DNA from: Gyromitra esculenta
Taxonomy: Eukaryota > Ascomycota > Pezizomycetes > Pezizales > Discinaceae
Assembly: GCA_038503075.1 (NCBI GenBank)
Contig: JBCAML010000013.1
Coordinates: 1,550,001-1,614,000, forward strand
Direction: 5' to 3'
DNA length: 64,000 bases
This document shows, in pieces, positions 11,225-23,594 of this stretch; positions within the stretch are counted from its first letter, which is position 1; each line of letters opens with the position of its first letter. The position numbers and the translations under genes were made by a program. Below the pieces are notes generated by a model. It was not told where the DNA came from, searched no databases, and saw only the letters and a program-made list of their open reading frames with translations.

Positions 11225-11892
11225 CTCAAGGAGCGGGGTTTCTTTTCAAGCTCTTGGGTATCCCCCAATCTCAAGGAGTGAGATTCTCGTCAAGCTCTCG
11301 AGTATCCCTCGAGATAAGCAGTGCTACTTGAACAAGAAACTGACAGCGAGAGTGTATACGGAGATTCTACAGGCTCTACCAACGGTTCAAGTTGTGATGA
11401 CTTGAAGACAGCGACAGCGAAAGACTACGAGATGTAATCAAGGGTTGTATTTGTAAAATACAATGAGTGGACAATAGAAGACGTTTCATGGATGGATGTT
11501 TTATCGGACGGTTAGGTATAAGGGTTGTTAGTTGTTGCGTTAAACTAATGTTTCTTTTCGTTTCTTTGGGTTTCTGTTATCATGAGTCAGGGCTTTGTCA
11601 TCGGAAGGGTCAGAATGCGGTATATAAGCGAAGGGAATTCCCCTCTTGTTGCGCCTTTTTCTTCTTCTTTCCTTAAGCAACGTCTTCTATTGTTTACTCG
11701 TGTATTTCACAATACAATCCTCAGTTACACTTCGTAATCCCCCGCTGCCGCCGTTCTCAAGTCATCATAACTTGACCTCCCCGTAGAGCCTGTAGAATCT
11801 CCGTACACACTCTCGCTGTTGGTTTCCTACTCAAGTAGCACTGCTCATCTCGAGGGATACTCGAGAGCTTGACAAGAAACCCGCTCCTTGAG
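11225..11892. repeat. Large inverted repeat (about 220-bp arms) within the nested block
   Basis: The sequence starts CTCAAGGAGCGG and ends with its reverse complement CCGCTCCTTGAG. The arms, 11225-11485 and about 11690-11892, carry the same modules in opposite orientation, including CTTGAAGACAG...ACAATAGAAGACG against CGTCTTCTATTG...GTTCTCAAG. The spacer holds the TATA-like box and the leader-like run. Confidence 0.7.
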
Positions 11893-14225
11893 AAGACGTT
11901 GCTTAAAGAAAGAAGAAGAAAAAGTACAACAAGAGGGGAAATCCCTTCGCTTATATACTCATAATCCACCTCTCTGATGACAAATGTATGACTCACTGTA
12001 AAGGAAACCAAAGGAAACATATCGAAAAGACAACAGAACGACGCAACTAAACACCCGCACTACTAACCAAACAACACAACAACCATCCATGAAACCCAAG
12101 ATGAGCAGTGCTACCTGAGTGAGAAACTTAGCAGTGAGAGTGTATACGGGTCTCACGGGTGAGTCCCTCGGTAAGCCCTCCAGTATCCCTGAAGGTAAGC
12201 AGTGCTACTTAAGTGAGGTAATCACACGTTTCAAAGAGTGCGATGTTTCTACAAGTTCTACTTTGGGTATACTTCAAGGCGAAGTATCGGCGATGTTTCA
12301 CATCGACAGCGAAGGTTCTGAGGTAGAACCGAAGTAGTATTCCAACGATTACAAGAGAAGGTAACGAGAATGTTGCTTAAGGAAAGAAAGAGAAGAAACC
12401 AAAGAGCGAACAAAATTCATCGCTTAAATACCCCGCTTTCCCATATTACAACCATCATCCGATAACAACCAAAACACAAAAACATTATACCAAATAACCA
12501 AAATTCCTCCGCAACCGTCAAGTGCTATCCTAATCCGTTACTTTACTTTGATCCATGAAAACGGGATTCTACAGGCTCTACGAGTGATTCAAGTTATGAT
12601 GACTTGAAGACGGTGGCAATGGAAGATTGTGAGGTGTAACTGAGGTTTCTATTGTGAAATACAAGAGTGGACAATAGAAGACATTTCTCACAGTTTAGTC
12701 CCTTGTTAAGCCCTTCAGTATCCCTGAAGGTGAGCAGTGCTACCTAAGCGAGGTATTAACACGTTCGAGGAGTGCAATGTTTCTACAGGTTCTACAGTTG
12801 TGGTCTATCTCAAGGCAAAATAAGTGCAGCGTGATGAGTAGCGACAGCGAGGGTTCTGAGGAAGAACTAAGATATTATTCAAATAAATACAGCAGAAGGT
12901 AAACGAGAAAGTTGTTTAAGAAAAGAAAGAGAAAACAACAACAACGACCAAACACCATCCGTTATATACCCCACTTTTCCTTCCTGCAGCCCATAACCAG
13001 ACATAGCTGAACAACAAAAATATTATAACCAAAAAAACCCATTACCTATCTTCATCCGTGAAAATGTTGCTTAAAGAAAGAAAAAGAAAAATTACGACAA
13101 GAGGGGAAAACCCTTTGCTTATATATCTCAAGGGGCGAGGTTCTTGTTAAGCTCTTCGGTATCACCAAAAATGTGTAGAGCTACTCAACAAGAAACAAGC
13201 AACAGGAGAATTGCAGAGATTCCACAGGCTCAATGTAGGTATTGAGTCAAGGTGACTCGTGGGCAGCGACAGTGAAGGTTTGCAAGGTGCAACTGAGGTT
13301 TGTATTTTGTAAGGATACAAAGAGTGTACTACATAAGACGTTGCTTAAAGAGAAGAGAAGAAAAAGTACAACAAGAGGGGAAAACCCTTCACTTATATAC
13401 CCATAATCCATCCCTTCGATGACAAATGTATAACTCAGTGTAAAAGAAACCAAAAAAAGCATAACGAACAACGAAAATAGAATAACCTAGAACCCATACA
13501 ACTAACCCTGCAACCGAACAACCATCCATGAAAATATACCCATATTCCATCTCTTCGATGACAAACATATGACTCATTGTAATAAAAACCAAAGGAAACA
13601 TAACGAACAACAACAAAACAAAGCAACCAAACATCCACACATCTAACCAGACAAAAGAACATTCATCCATGAAAAAGAGTAGTTTATATCACTTGCGTAC
13701 TTAGCAACCAAAGAGAGAAGAGATGTCGAAGACCATTTGATGGAAAGCTGGAAAACAGACCCCCGAAAAGGCACGAAGTAAGAAGGCACACTTAAGGAAA
13801 GACGGAAAGTCAAATTCGACAATCACGATTTCACGGATATGAAGGAGTAAATGGGTCAAGGACATTGTATGGGTTGTGACAGGATTTCGGTTAGAGCTAT
13901 AATGTCTTTGTGTTTCGGTTGCTTTCGGTTATGAGTCATAATGGTTGGAAAGCGGAGTATTTAAAGGGTTGGATTTTGCTTGCTTGTATCTTCTTCTTCT
14001 TTCCTTAAGCAACGTTCTTACTTTACTTCTACTGTATTGCTTTAATACTGCCTTGATTCTATCTCAGAATCCTCATGGTCGCTGTTGCTGTGAAACCCTT
14101 TACACTTAACTCGCCTTGAGTTAGACCCATGTAGGACCTGTAGAAAACTTTGTTACTCTTATCGCAACGATTCCCATTTAAGTAGCTCTGCTCACCTTCT
14201 GGGATACAGAAGGGCTTAAACAAGG
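11225..14225. repeat. Nested block of mutually inverted LTR-like repeat units inside the LINE
   Basis: The block contains at least seven diverged copies of a module. One end reads AAGCTCTCGAGTATCCCTCG then GAGCAGTGCTACTTG (sites near 11295, 11850, 12090, 12180, 12715, 13160 and 14190, in both orientations). The other end has a TATA-like TATATAAGCGAAGGG followed by a run resembling TTCTTCTTTCCTTAAGCAAC (near 11650, 11895, 12370, 12910, 13065, 13345 and 14000). The outermost modules face each other, so the block has inverted ends. The TATA-plus-leader look suggests LTRs of a retroelement inserted repeatedly into one another. No reverse transcriptase or integrase is present. Confidence 0.6.
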
Positions 14226-14593
14226 ATCGAACCGTGAGACACGATAGATTGAACAAAGTCATTATCAGCAAACTATGCTCAGGCCATATATGGATCAATA
14301 AGTATCAGCTAAGAATCCAACAAGCCAAGACCGATCAATGCGAATGCGAACAAGAAGTACAAGATGTCAGGCACATCTTGGAAGAATGCGGGTTTATGGT
14401 GGACTTGAGAAAAGAAGTGGAAGAGAAATTGGAGAAAGTAGTAGGCATGAAGGAGCTATTGTACTCTGATGAGGGTATAAAATTTGGAGTTAAAATATGG
14501 AAGGAATTTAAAATTGTAAGAAGAAGTGCGAATGAGGAAAGAGAGAGAGAAGACAGGGAGCTGGAATGGGGATATGGAGATTTAGAGAGATAA
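14226..14593 (+). pseudogene. LINE ORF2 C-terminal fragment
   Basis: The open frame gives RHDRLNKVIISKLCSGH, then a Cys/His cluster (CECEQE, VRHILEECG) and an acidic, Arg-rich tail ending YGDLER before TAA. This is the usual C-terminal end of fungal Tad-like ORF2 proteins. It continues the RNase H fragment that stops at about 11224, across the nested repeat block. Confidence 0.75.
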
Positions 14594-14741
14594 GAGAGAA
14601 TGGAATATGTATGGAGGAAAGATTAGAATGTGTTGATTATTATTTTGTTTAAGTTTTGTTTTAGTTTGTTTGTTTTAGTTTGTTTTAGTTTATTTATTTT
14701 TGGTAAACCGCCATAACCCATGAGGTTGGATGCGTGTATAA

Positions 14742-14766
14742 TCTATCTATCTATCTATCTATCTAT
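14742..14766. repeat. (TCTA)n tail of the LINE
   Basis: About six TCTA units close the 3' end of the LINE, immediately before its right target-site duplication (14765-14778). Simple-repeat tails are normal for target-primed LINE insertions that lack poly(A). Confidence 0.85.
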
Positions 14767-14778
14767 ACTGCTTAAATT

Positions 14779-17465
14779 CTTGAGTATAGCGTATAGATTA
14801 TCAAAACAGAACACTCTGTTTATAAACACATGTGCTGTAGATTCCACAACGATAACACATACAACAGGCGATATAGGTGCTGGAAAGAGTCCGTGGCTTG
14901 AAACTTGATCGTTGGGAGCGGCTAATAATTGCATCACGACAAAGCATTCGGACGAGCTATACACGAGCATGAATTCAGCAACCATCTTGACCAATGAATG
15001 AACTTTGGGTGACTATTTTTCTCGTTGAAACTCAAAAGGGTCCTTTTTATACCTGCTAGATAGCTGTTGATCAACACCCATCGTTCAGAACGGCGCAATA
15101 AAGTGGTTCTATTCCTCACTCAGAGGTACTCAGGAAAAGTGACGCCTCATGGATTGCCTGCAGCTGAGGCTATTGTAGATCTCCCGGTCGGTTTTATCGT
15201 CCAACAATAAAATAAATGTGTTTGTTGCAAAGAAAAAAATCTACTGGTCCGACCAGTGTGTTCGTATGGTAATCAAATCGGTCGCTTTAATTCTAAGGGC
15301 CCTGGTCAGGTCTATGGGTGTAATGAGAGCAAAGAGAAATGGGAATATGTTACATGACAGGTCTGCTAGAATTAGTGGGCTATATCATTTAAAAGTAACC
15401 GATAGGTTCTCGGTGAAAATTCCCAACACAAATATCTCAACAAACCTCAGTTTGACGCTTTTGAGTGGGAAGTTTCCGACTTGCTGATGAACTCGAGAGG
15501 GATATGTTGATGAATCGGCGTCTAGGCGTGATGAAAGGACGAAGACTGGTATACGAAGAAAGGCTTGATCAAGGTTGAAGTATATGAGGAGGCCGGTGAT
15601 CAGATGAGGTCTCTGTTGGTGGGGGAATGAAGCTTCTGGAAGCTAAGCACGGGAGAGCGTGCTGCAGGGTTTGTGCCCTACCCATGAATTTCTCCCGCCT
15701 ACCTCTCTAGGACGCCAAGAAGACTTGCGGCATGTAGGTAATATTGTCGACTATAATGCGATTCATCGATTCATGGAATCACACGAATGAATTAGTAAGC
15801 GCAACAACATACAACTAAGATTTCCGAGATCTAGTATACAATCGTTCTGATACCCTCTAGGAATTACTAGGAATTCGTGCACCGCTCAGCCCGAACCCAG
15901 GCCAAGCATTGCACCGTACTACTCCCAGGTAGCTGTCCTCATTCGGAATATGCCTTTGCCTGGCTGCGTTGGAAAAAGAAACGAGTTTATCCCTGGAGAT
16001 GCAGATGCAGACTTTCTAGCATATTTGGGGCACGCGCACCGCTCCTAAAGACGTGAACTCGAGCAAGCAAGCAGGCTTCACGCAAAAAGGAGATCGAAAT
16101 TGCCTCTATCGGTCAAGCGGTTGTGAAAGGGGTTGAGGCCGAAAGGAAAGCCATAGCTACGTGGTCACCTTACCTTTGAAGGAAATGCCAACATCTTAGC
16201 GTAAAGCCCGATTGCTCGACTTCATCTGGTGTTCCGCTGCACATGTGCCCTTCTACCAAACTACTTTATCAGTAGAGGTTGTTGCGATGTGCTTTCGTGC
16301 ACGTGGCGGGCTAGTTAGCTTGAACCTAGTGACGCGCTAGTGGCGGGGTAGCTCTGTATTTATGTCTTCTCTTCTTGCTCTACTTCACTTGATTATCGAA
16401 TTTAAAACACACTTTTCCGTCTACATATAAACGTTCGTTCTAACAGAGGTAACTTGAATCCAGGACCTCGCGGCGGGCAGAGTCTAGGAGATGAATAGTG
16501 CAGGCTCTGTCGGTGGAAGGCTATTTACGCCAGTACAAATGTTAGTGACCGTGATTCCTTAAGCAAGAGAGTTGGAGACACATATTTTACGATATTGAGA
16601 CCAGCATTCGCAGATCGACTAACTGATGATAGGTCTTCCTTTTCAAATCTCGCTAGCTCCATGTAATATGATAGCATACGATCCCATAGACATCGACCTA
16701 GCTGTATATACACCGAAAACTTCGAGAGGGAATAGACGCTTACCTCCAGTGCTCCAGTAGCTTGCAACCCTCCTAATACGACCGGATATGGCTACATCCG
16801 ATACCTCTCATTAACCAAAATAGTATAAATATTAGTTATGTTCATGGCTCGAGGCAAGGGATGAATATACCTCTCAACGCGATGCGGCCCTCTCTCTGCA
16901 GGCCAGCTCGAGCCGAACCCAATTCAGGCGTGCTTCTCGATCGTTGCTGGCTCCTAGTTGATCGATCTCGGCGGAGGATATTTATGAAGATGGGAACTTC
17001 TAGGTGTAGAGTATGTGTATTGAGGCTTACCTGTCAATCAGCCAGTTGAGGTTTGTAGTTGCCATCAGCCCTCCGCTAAGCTTTCATGAGAAGGAGTGAA
17101 TGGATGATTATAAGAGCGAAACTTACTTCAAGTCTTAGAGTCCACAAGATTAGAGGTGGAAGGCCTAGTCCTGACCTCTCAGCACTGGTCAGCGAGCGGG
17201 CAGCAAAAGATCATAGCTAATACGCAATCTACCGCTGAAGCAATCAAGTCCATCCCTAGTAGAGATCACCAAGTAAACATAGCCCAATGCGGCTTTCTAG
17301 CACAGCAGCGGATAAGAAAGACCAGAATCCGCATTCCTAGAAAAAAATTACTCCATTTAAAGATCGCCAAAACCTTAAGTAGTAATACATGACATCCAGG
17401 GGAAATAGGAAACTACAGATTAAGCCTCACGCCTTGTAGCCGATGAGCAGCTCCCATCACGCTCA
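14779..17465. other. Intergenic with possible gene relics
   Basis: No intact gene is seen. At 14852-14905 a short frame encodes TTGDIGAGKSPWLET, which resembles a P-loop, followed by TGA. The rest holds short unsupported frames. Confidence 0.35.
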
Positions 17466-18107
17466 CTACATCCTTGGAGCTCTCCCTCTGCATTCAACCA
17501 TCGAGATCCTATATCCCTTCACCGGGACAAATTCATCGACGAAAACGAACTCATTATCGGCCTTCTGCTTCTCACGTTCAAGTTTACCATCTCCGAGGAC
17601 GATCACCTATAGTATGTGATTAGTATCAACTAACTCCAAGCGAGGTGGGTACAGTAGCAGGCAATGGTCATCAAATACCGTTGATTCAGAGATAGCCTCC
17701 TTCTTCCCCTTCTTAATCTCCCTTTTCTGCTTCATCCTCTGACTGGCAGTCAAAGCCCCTTCAGACTTAGGAATGGCGATGTCAGCACCTTCATCTGTGA
17801 AAAACTATCACCATAGAAATGTTAGTATAGCTAGAGATTTATTTAATCATGGAATAAGGGCGATCATGTGGATTACCAGTTCCTGAAATTCTTCACCACA
17901 AAGGGAAATTTCTTCCGCAGAAAATTGTTCTTCACCGAAACCCTCTTCGCCAAAGCTGAGGTCGGGCGGGCGACCATCCGTAGCCATATCAGCGATACGG
18001 AACGACTTATCGAACATGAAATCCACAGCTGAGGCATCTTCGAGATTCATGACGAGGGCCAATTCCAGCCGGAGCCTTGCCACGTAATTGGGATCCGTCT
18101 TGGGCAT
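17466..18107 (-). CDS. Small three-exon gene, unknown function
   Basis: Exons run 18107-17877, 17804-17679 and 17606-17466, with two 72-nt introns. Donors are GTAATC and GTATTT, branch motifs CTAAC and CTAAT, and acceptors GATAG and CTATAG; all phases are zero. The 165-residue product starts MPKTDPNYVARLRLELAL and is acidic in the middle (FGEEGFGEEQFSAEE). It then has a basic, Lys-rich segment (MKQKREIKKGKKE) and a C terminus with VFVDEFVPVKGYRIS. There is no signal peptide, membrane segment or recognised domain. The ATG is the first good one after a purine-rich leader. The clean splicing in one frame argues for a real gene. It may be a lineage-specific protein. Confidence 0.6.
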
Positions 18108-18829
18108 TATTATTACGCTAAAATATGGAGGCAGATGATTTTTGTTGTTTAGATTATACGAGACGAATTCGAAGAGTCTGGAGATGATGATTTGAGGATA
18201 GTGATTTTGAGGAGAATGATTGTCGGGAGGAAGAGTGTCGAGGAATGGGAGTGTTGAGAGGGAAGGGAGTGGGGAGGACCCGTATTTATGAGCAGAATTT
18301 TCTATGAGCGGCACTAGATACATTTGTGGTCTTGCATCCTAACGAGGCGCTCTATGTAATGAGTGCTTGTGCCCTCTGGTGGGCAGGATGGATTGATCCC
18401 TTTGGCTATCAACCATTCTCTACGCATCCACCGATTTTTCTTCTGCATGCCTCTTGCCCATCTACCACTACTCCAAACGCTTTGTTCCCTCATCACGTTT
18501 TCTCGACATTCCCTTCAAGATTTCAATCTCTCCATCGTCCATCTCCGCTGTTATAAATAAGCAACGAATATATATTCGGAGATTCCACAACTGCAATCAT
18601 CCTCACGATCACAAGGGAATATATCGTGAGAACATTCCCTTATCTACTATACTCTGAGAATTCAATAGCTCACACCTTCCTTGAGCTTCCTTAGATAAGC
18701 GAGATAAATACGAATAACAAAAAAATTAATTCATAGATCGAGATTTTATGTTGATCCAACCACGCCAAAGCCTCCATCCACGATTCACGACCCCGATTCG
18801 CAAACTCCCAGCGAATCACTGTTTTAGAA
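18108..18829. other. Promoter side of the small gene and unassigned sequence
   Basis: The region 18108-18300 is purine-rich on the minus strand, as expected for a 5' leader. Short plus-strand frames at 18326-18657 overlap each other in different frames and have no domain. No gene is supported. Confidence 0.35.
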
Positions 18830-20257
18830 ATTAATTTCCTCCACCACCTTCTATTTTCGTTCGCTGCCATTCAATCCAGCAGAAATAGATTCAATTCATC
18901 TCCATCAAACAACAATGATGCGAACAAGCCAAAACCGCAATCTGCGATATAAGCACCCGATTCATGGACTCTCTGTTAGCCACTCGCTGAAAAACCAGTC
19001 CTAGTCATTACAATCTAGCCTCATCTATCGCTACTCCATCCAGTAGCAGCAGCAGGTCTGGCTCATCTCCGTCAAATTCCATCGATCCGAACACGCAAAA
19101 ATTTCTATCCACGATTTAAACTCCCACTTCATGGGTCTTGCTAACGCAGATTTAAAAAACGATACTCATTATCACCTTCCCATCGATGATTTCTCCGTTT
19201 AATAGCGTGCAGCAGATTCAATTCCTATCCGCCGAGTATTAACGCTCCATTAAAGCCTCAATACACGTATTTTAAGATGTCCTACGTATTAGCATACGGA
19301 AATCCCCTTCTAATCTATCATTACTTCATCAGCAGCGAGGAACTAAAACTTAAATCTAGGATTCACTCCCCCTTCATTGGGTTCCAGTTAACTACAGATT
19401 TTAGGAATCGGTTTTCGTCCTTCCTTATTGCCCTATCTAGCAGCGACAGGGTCGATCCCAACTTGTTAAACTGGAACAATTCAGACCCTCAATACAACAA
19501 TTCTAAGCCTTCTTGCCCATCAGAATCCCACAATTGCCCTCCCATCGATCATTATTTCACAAAGCCAGAACGTTCATCCATTCCTGCTTCGCATACTACT
19601 TACTAACTGCTCCAATTCTTGCCACAACCTCGCATCTCCATCCATCATTGCTCCATCTAGCGGCTACAAACTCGATTCCCATCCGTTAAACACTACCGAT
19701 TTAAAGCTCAATGCAACCACCTTAATCTCCCACGCACTAGCACATTGAAATCACTATATCATCGATCGTTAGTTCGTCTAGTGGCGACAGAATCAAAACT
19801 TCCACCCCCCATTTGTATACCTCTTGCTAACTACTGATTTTCGAAATTGATTTTCGTCATTCTCTCACCTTTTCTTTCATTATTGCTCCATATAGCAACG
19901 ACAGATTCGACTCCTATCTGTTAAACATTACCGATTCAAAACACCAATACATTCACTTCGATAAGTATAAAAAATACCAATAATCAGCTGTGACAGTCTC
20001 AGATACCAAGATGCCGCAGAAGACAGTCATTTATAGCGCAAAAATGGACTGTATCTCGTATCATTACTTCATCTAGCGGTGACAAACTCGATTCCTTTCT
20101 GTTTAACATCAAAGATTTAAAACTCTAACACATCCATACGATCAGTTTAATTCCTCCTGTGTACTAGTATACTAAAATACCAACACTCAACTGCGATACT
20201 CTTAACGCCAAGACGCCCCACAGAAGAAAGTCATTTTTAGCGCAAGTATGGACCTCC
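18830..20257. repeat. Degenerate tandem repeat array (unit about CATCTAGCGGCGACAAACTC)
   Basis: Diverged copies of a unit that reads roughly TTGCTCCATCTAGCGGCGAC, AACTCGATTCCTATCC, GTTAAACATTACCGATTTAA recur near 18867, 19025, 19318, 19425, 19642, 19759, 19878 and 20060. Spacing is irregular, about 100-200 bp. Some copies are linked to a second shared segment (AAGATGCCGCAGAAGACAGTCATTT at about 20008 and a similar one at about 20209). There is no coding potential. It looks like an old, decaying satellite or multiplied element. Confidence 0.55.
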
Positions 20258-20945
20258 ACCTCCGAAACACTTCCTATAGTTTACGTATAGCTAACGCATG
20301 AACAGAGTGTCCTTGAGACCAGACCATCAAAACATTTGGGAAAAGAAATTTCCACAGAATCAAAGAGAGTACCGTGAACACATTAACTTATCCTGGAACT
20401 TACATTTAGCTAACGCATGAACAGGCAATACTCCACATGCTCCAACCCCTCTACAGGTTATGGTGAACGAACACATGAGCGAGCAATATTTTCCAAACTC
20501 AATCCATCCTAGGGTTTATGTATAGTTAACGCATGAACAGAAAATACTCGGAGCCAGATGAGTAAGATATTCAGAAGGAGGTATATATTTGTGCGGAGCC
20601 TACGATAAAAATGCCATTTTATGATCAATAAATCAACAAGTTAGCTCATCCTATAAGTTACGTTCAGTTAATACATGAATAGACAATGCATTACATACTC
20701 AGCCCATCTTATAGTTTCCGTATGGCCGAGGCATGAACGGAAAACACTCAGGGCTGGATCGAAAAGATATTTATACCCAGCCCGTACCAATAGACTCCCT
20801 TGTGATAAGACCAATGAGCAAATCAGTCAACCCGTCCTATAATTTACGCTTAGCTGACACATAAATAGACAATATATTACATACGTGCACTCAACCCATC
20901 CTATAATTTACGTTCTGCTAATACATTGACAGAAAATACTTGAAA
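20258..20945. repeat. Second degenerate tandem array (TTTACGT.TAGCTAACGCATGAACAG)
   Basis: Copies of the word GCTAACGCATGAACAG and its variants occur near 20290, 20411, 20528, 20668, 20730, 20850 and 20925. Each follows CCTATAATTTACG or a similar lead-in and most precede AATACT or AATATAT. Spacing is about 60-140 bp. The array follows the first one directly but uses a different unit. Confidence 0.55.
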
Positions 20946-23594
20946 TATTCCGCTTTACTCAATTACTTAGCCGACTTAAACTTAGCCGACTTAAATTCTG
21001 CCTTGGCTGTCCAGACACACCGTATGCACACAATTTCCGTCACGGCATGTTAAAATCAGGCTGTAGTTTAGCTAAAGCAAGCAAACAGTAAGAGCTTAGA
21101 GCTGGTGAGCAAACCAAAGGGCCCAAAATTAAGTACCCAGGATTCGGGTGAGTGTTGTGGAATTGGCGTGCTGACAAGTACTACATGTAGCAACAGCCAG
21201 GTTAGTTTACCTCATTACTACTAGCAGCTAGCTATCATGATCCCTTCTTCTTCTTCTTCAAGAATCATAAGTGCCCCGCTAGCTCCCTTTGACTCTACTC
21301 GCTTAACTAATATCACTAGTGCAGTTGTTCTCTCCAGATCGCCCATAGATCACCACCACCTGACCAGACGCCAAATCCAAACCACATGCTCACAACCACA
21401 AACATCAGCAATCTCAACTTTATTCATGCCACCCCGACCATCCTCTCCCTCCCTATTCTATCGACTCAGAACTAGCTAGTATTTAAGAGATCAGAGACCC
21501 GCATCCTGCAAGATCTGAGTAGGCAGCCTGGTATTCGATTAACAAAGCGTCGACGACAAAAGACCAAAACTGCCCAGTCTTATCGCTGTCAATCCCCTTA
21601 GCAAGAGAGTGGGGGAGAGACTGATGGATATTCCCATCTTTATCCGTCCTTGGGTACAGCGTATGGCGAAAATAGATAATTCTGCATGGCTAACTTGATC
21701 CAGTATTGAATTTGAATCCATCACGAAGACCCATATTTTATCGATCTTCCCCCTTAACTAACGCTATTCGCAGGCAAAACTTGCTAGTGAAGTGTGGCTT
21801 GTCTCTGAAGTAGTCCCTGTAGCACCTATTTTTTTCATAATTAACTAAAACCTTAGATCAACAGCTCAACCTGTATTAGATTACGAACTCTTCACGAAAT
21901 CACTAATTTCTACCTTGTTGGAAATCAGCTCATGACCGATCCAGTCCAGCAGTGTTTCTTCTCAGAAAAAGTAAGCTAACGACTCCTTCATGAACTCTTA
22001 TCAATTGTCAAGTTAACTTCAACCCCAGATACAAACACAAATTAATGGTTATCTAGTAGGTTGTGTTATTTTTGCCAGTTACAAATATACAACCAACTAA
22101 AACCTGAACTAGATTTTTCAAAAAGACGATATGATTTTAAGCTTATTATCCAATCGATTAGAGGGTAGAACAGTAATGAGACTTCACTAACTTACCTTAC
22201 GGTTAACGATATCCAGTTATTCTATACAAGCTCGAGATTAGTACATACCTCATTCTATCCCCAAACTACGGAACGAACAAAACCACCAAGACATTGTTCT
22301 ACCATCTATCCCGCAACTACAATGCGGTCTATATATTTGCAATCCATCCACTTTACTTCCAAATACATCGTTCTAGTCTTTAGAACTACATGAATATCTT
22401 GGGAACACTCTACGAACGAGCGCAACCTACCTCTGCCCTATATTGCCTTCTACGGTAAGATTAGCGGTGATGAGAAAGCCTCGCTCCTAGATATTTAGTC
22501 TGAGCATTTGGCAGTAAGATAATTAACCTGAAAAACAAAGCATCCTCACTAGAAAATCAATCGCACATTCTCGAAGACTCAATCCGCATGAAAAGTTTTT
22601 ATGACACCAAAAATCGCAACGCAAGTGACGGAAATCGCGTTCTATGCAGTAATAAAACTAGACAGGCAACTAGAACTATTTGAGTAAACAATTCTTCAAA
22701 ACTTTCTATGAGTGACCGTGTCATAGGTTGGGCATACTAGAGGCACAGCCGTTTCTATTAACTACCTTGATAGTATCCCATCCAGTCGTATACCGAATAA
22801 AATACGAGACACTCAGAGTGGTTCTGGATTCACTAACATCCAAGTTAATAATAATCTAACCACTGCAAGGCAGAGCTAAATATCAATCAGAATATCTTAT
22901 CTTAAGCCAGTTCGAAAAGCAGTCCGCAGAGCTTATTAACATTGAGTATATCAAAACAATTCCAGAAACTCATCGAGCACAGAAATTGCTTTTCAGAGGC
23001 TATCAACGTGTTTCCCATGAATTCTACCTGGAATGCATAGAATGCTTCTTCCCGAACACGCCCACGCGCAAGATCCAGATCTTGTTGAATAGAATGAACG
23101 TACATTGTATCTGCATAACGCAGTGAAGAGAGAAGAGAAAAGAGAAAAGAAGAACGGGCATAGGGCTTTAATATATACTTCCAATGGAGTCATAAACCCT
23201 GTACTATGAGGGGGTTCTTTGGTTACCGAATAGTTCAGCCCGGGATCCCTATAGTAGCTAAAGCCTCCAACCGAATCGCGATCCTGTCCGGGGCGTGAAC
23301 CCTAGGAAGCCTATGATATATGCCATATATCCAACACATCTCTTTGTTGCCTAAAACGAGTGAAACCTCATGACTACGCTAAGCGTTGCTACAGATTAGA
23401 AGGCAAATGCAAGTCGTTATTTCTACACGCACTACATTCGCGTAGAAGGTAGTTGTCTCACTCAATAATCCCAAGGTAGGAGGCCCAAGAATCCTGAAAG
23501 TATAGTTAGTTACGCAGCAATTACTCGAAGATAATGTCAGTTACAGCAAGCTTGAGAAGCTTTGTTGCTAAGTAATTGAAGCTTGCAAATGATA
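20946..23594. other. Intergenic, AT-rich, no firm gene
   Basis: No recognisable family is present. The best short frame is on the minus strand, 23105-22902 (67 residues, MYVHSIQQDLDLARGR...). It is preceded by a pyrimidine-rich leader (TTCTTTTCTCTTTTCTCTTC type), but it has no domain and is kept only as a possibility. Confidence 0.3.

Larger units (their letters stand above)
10649..14764 (+). mobile_element. 5'-truncated Tad-like LINE, interrupted by about 3 kb of nested repeats
   Basis: The retained coding part starts in the spacer before the RNase H domain (frame from 10651, WGKIEKSWEQEN-like) and carries RNase H motifs YTDGS (near 10810), a Glu-containing MDAEM segment, QMDSQ and an IKAHANITRNEA segment (to about 11190). 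An in-frame TAG lies at 11089-11091. The C-terminal part resumes at about 14226-14593, with a Cys/His cluster (CECEQEV, VRHILEECG) typical of Tad-clade ORF2. The 3' untranslated region is T-rich and ends in GAGGTTGGATGCGTG plus a (TCTA)n tail at 14742-14766. A 14-bp duplication flanks the whole insertion. The copy is dead: 5'-truncated, stop-containing and split. Confidence 0.85.

Noticed and set aside
15600..15680. Sequence resembling part of a 5S rRNA (GGAAGCTAAGCACGGG)
   Set aside because: Only a short word matches; the internal control region and stem I are absent.
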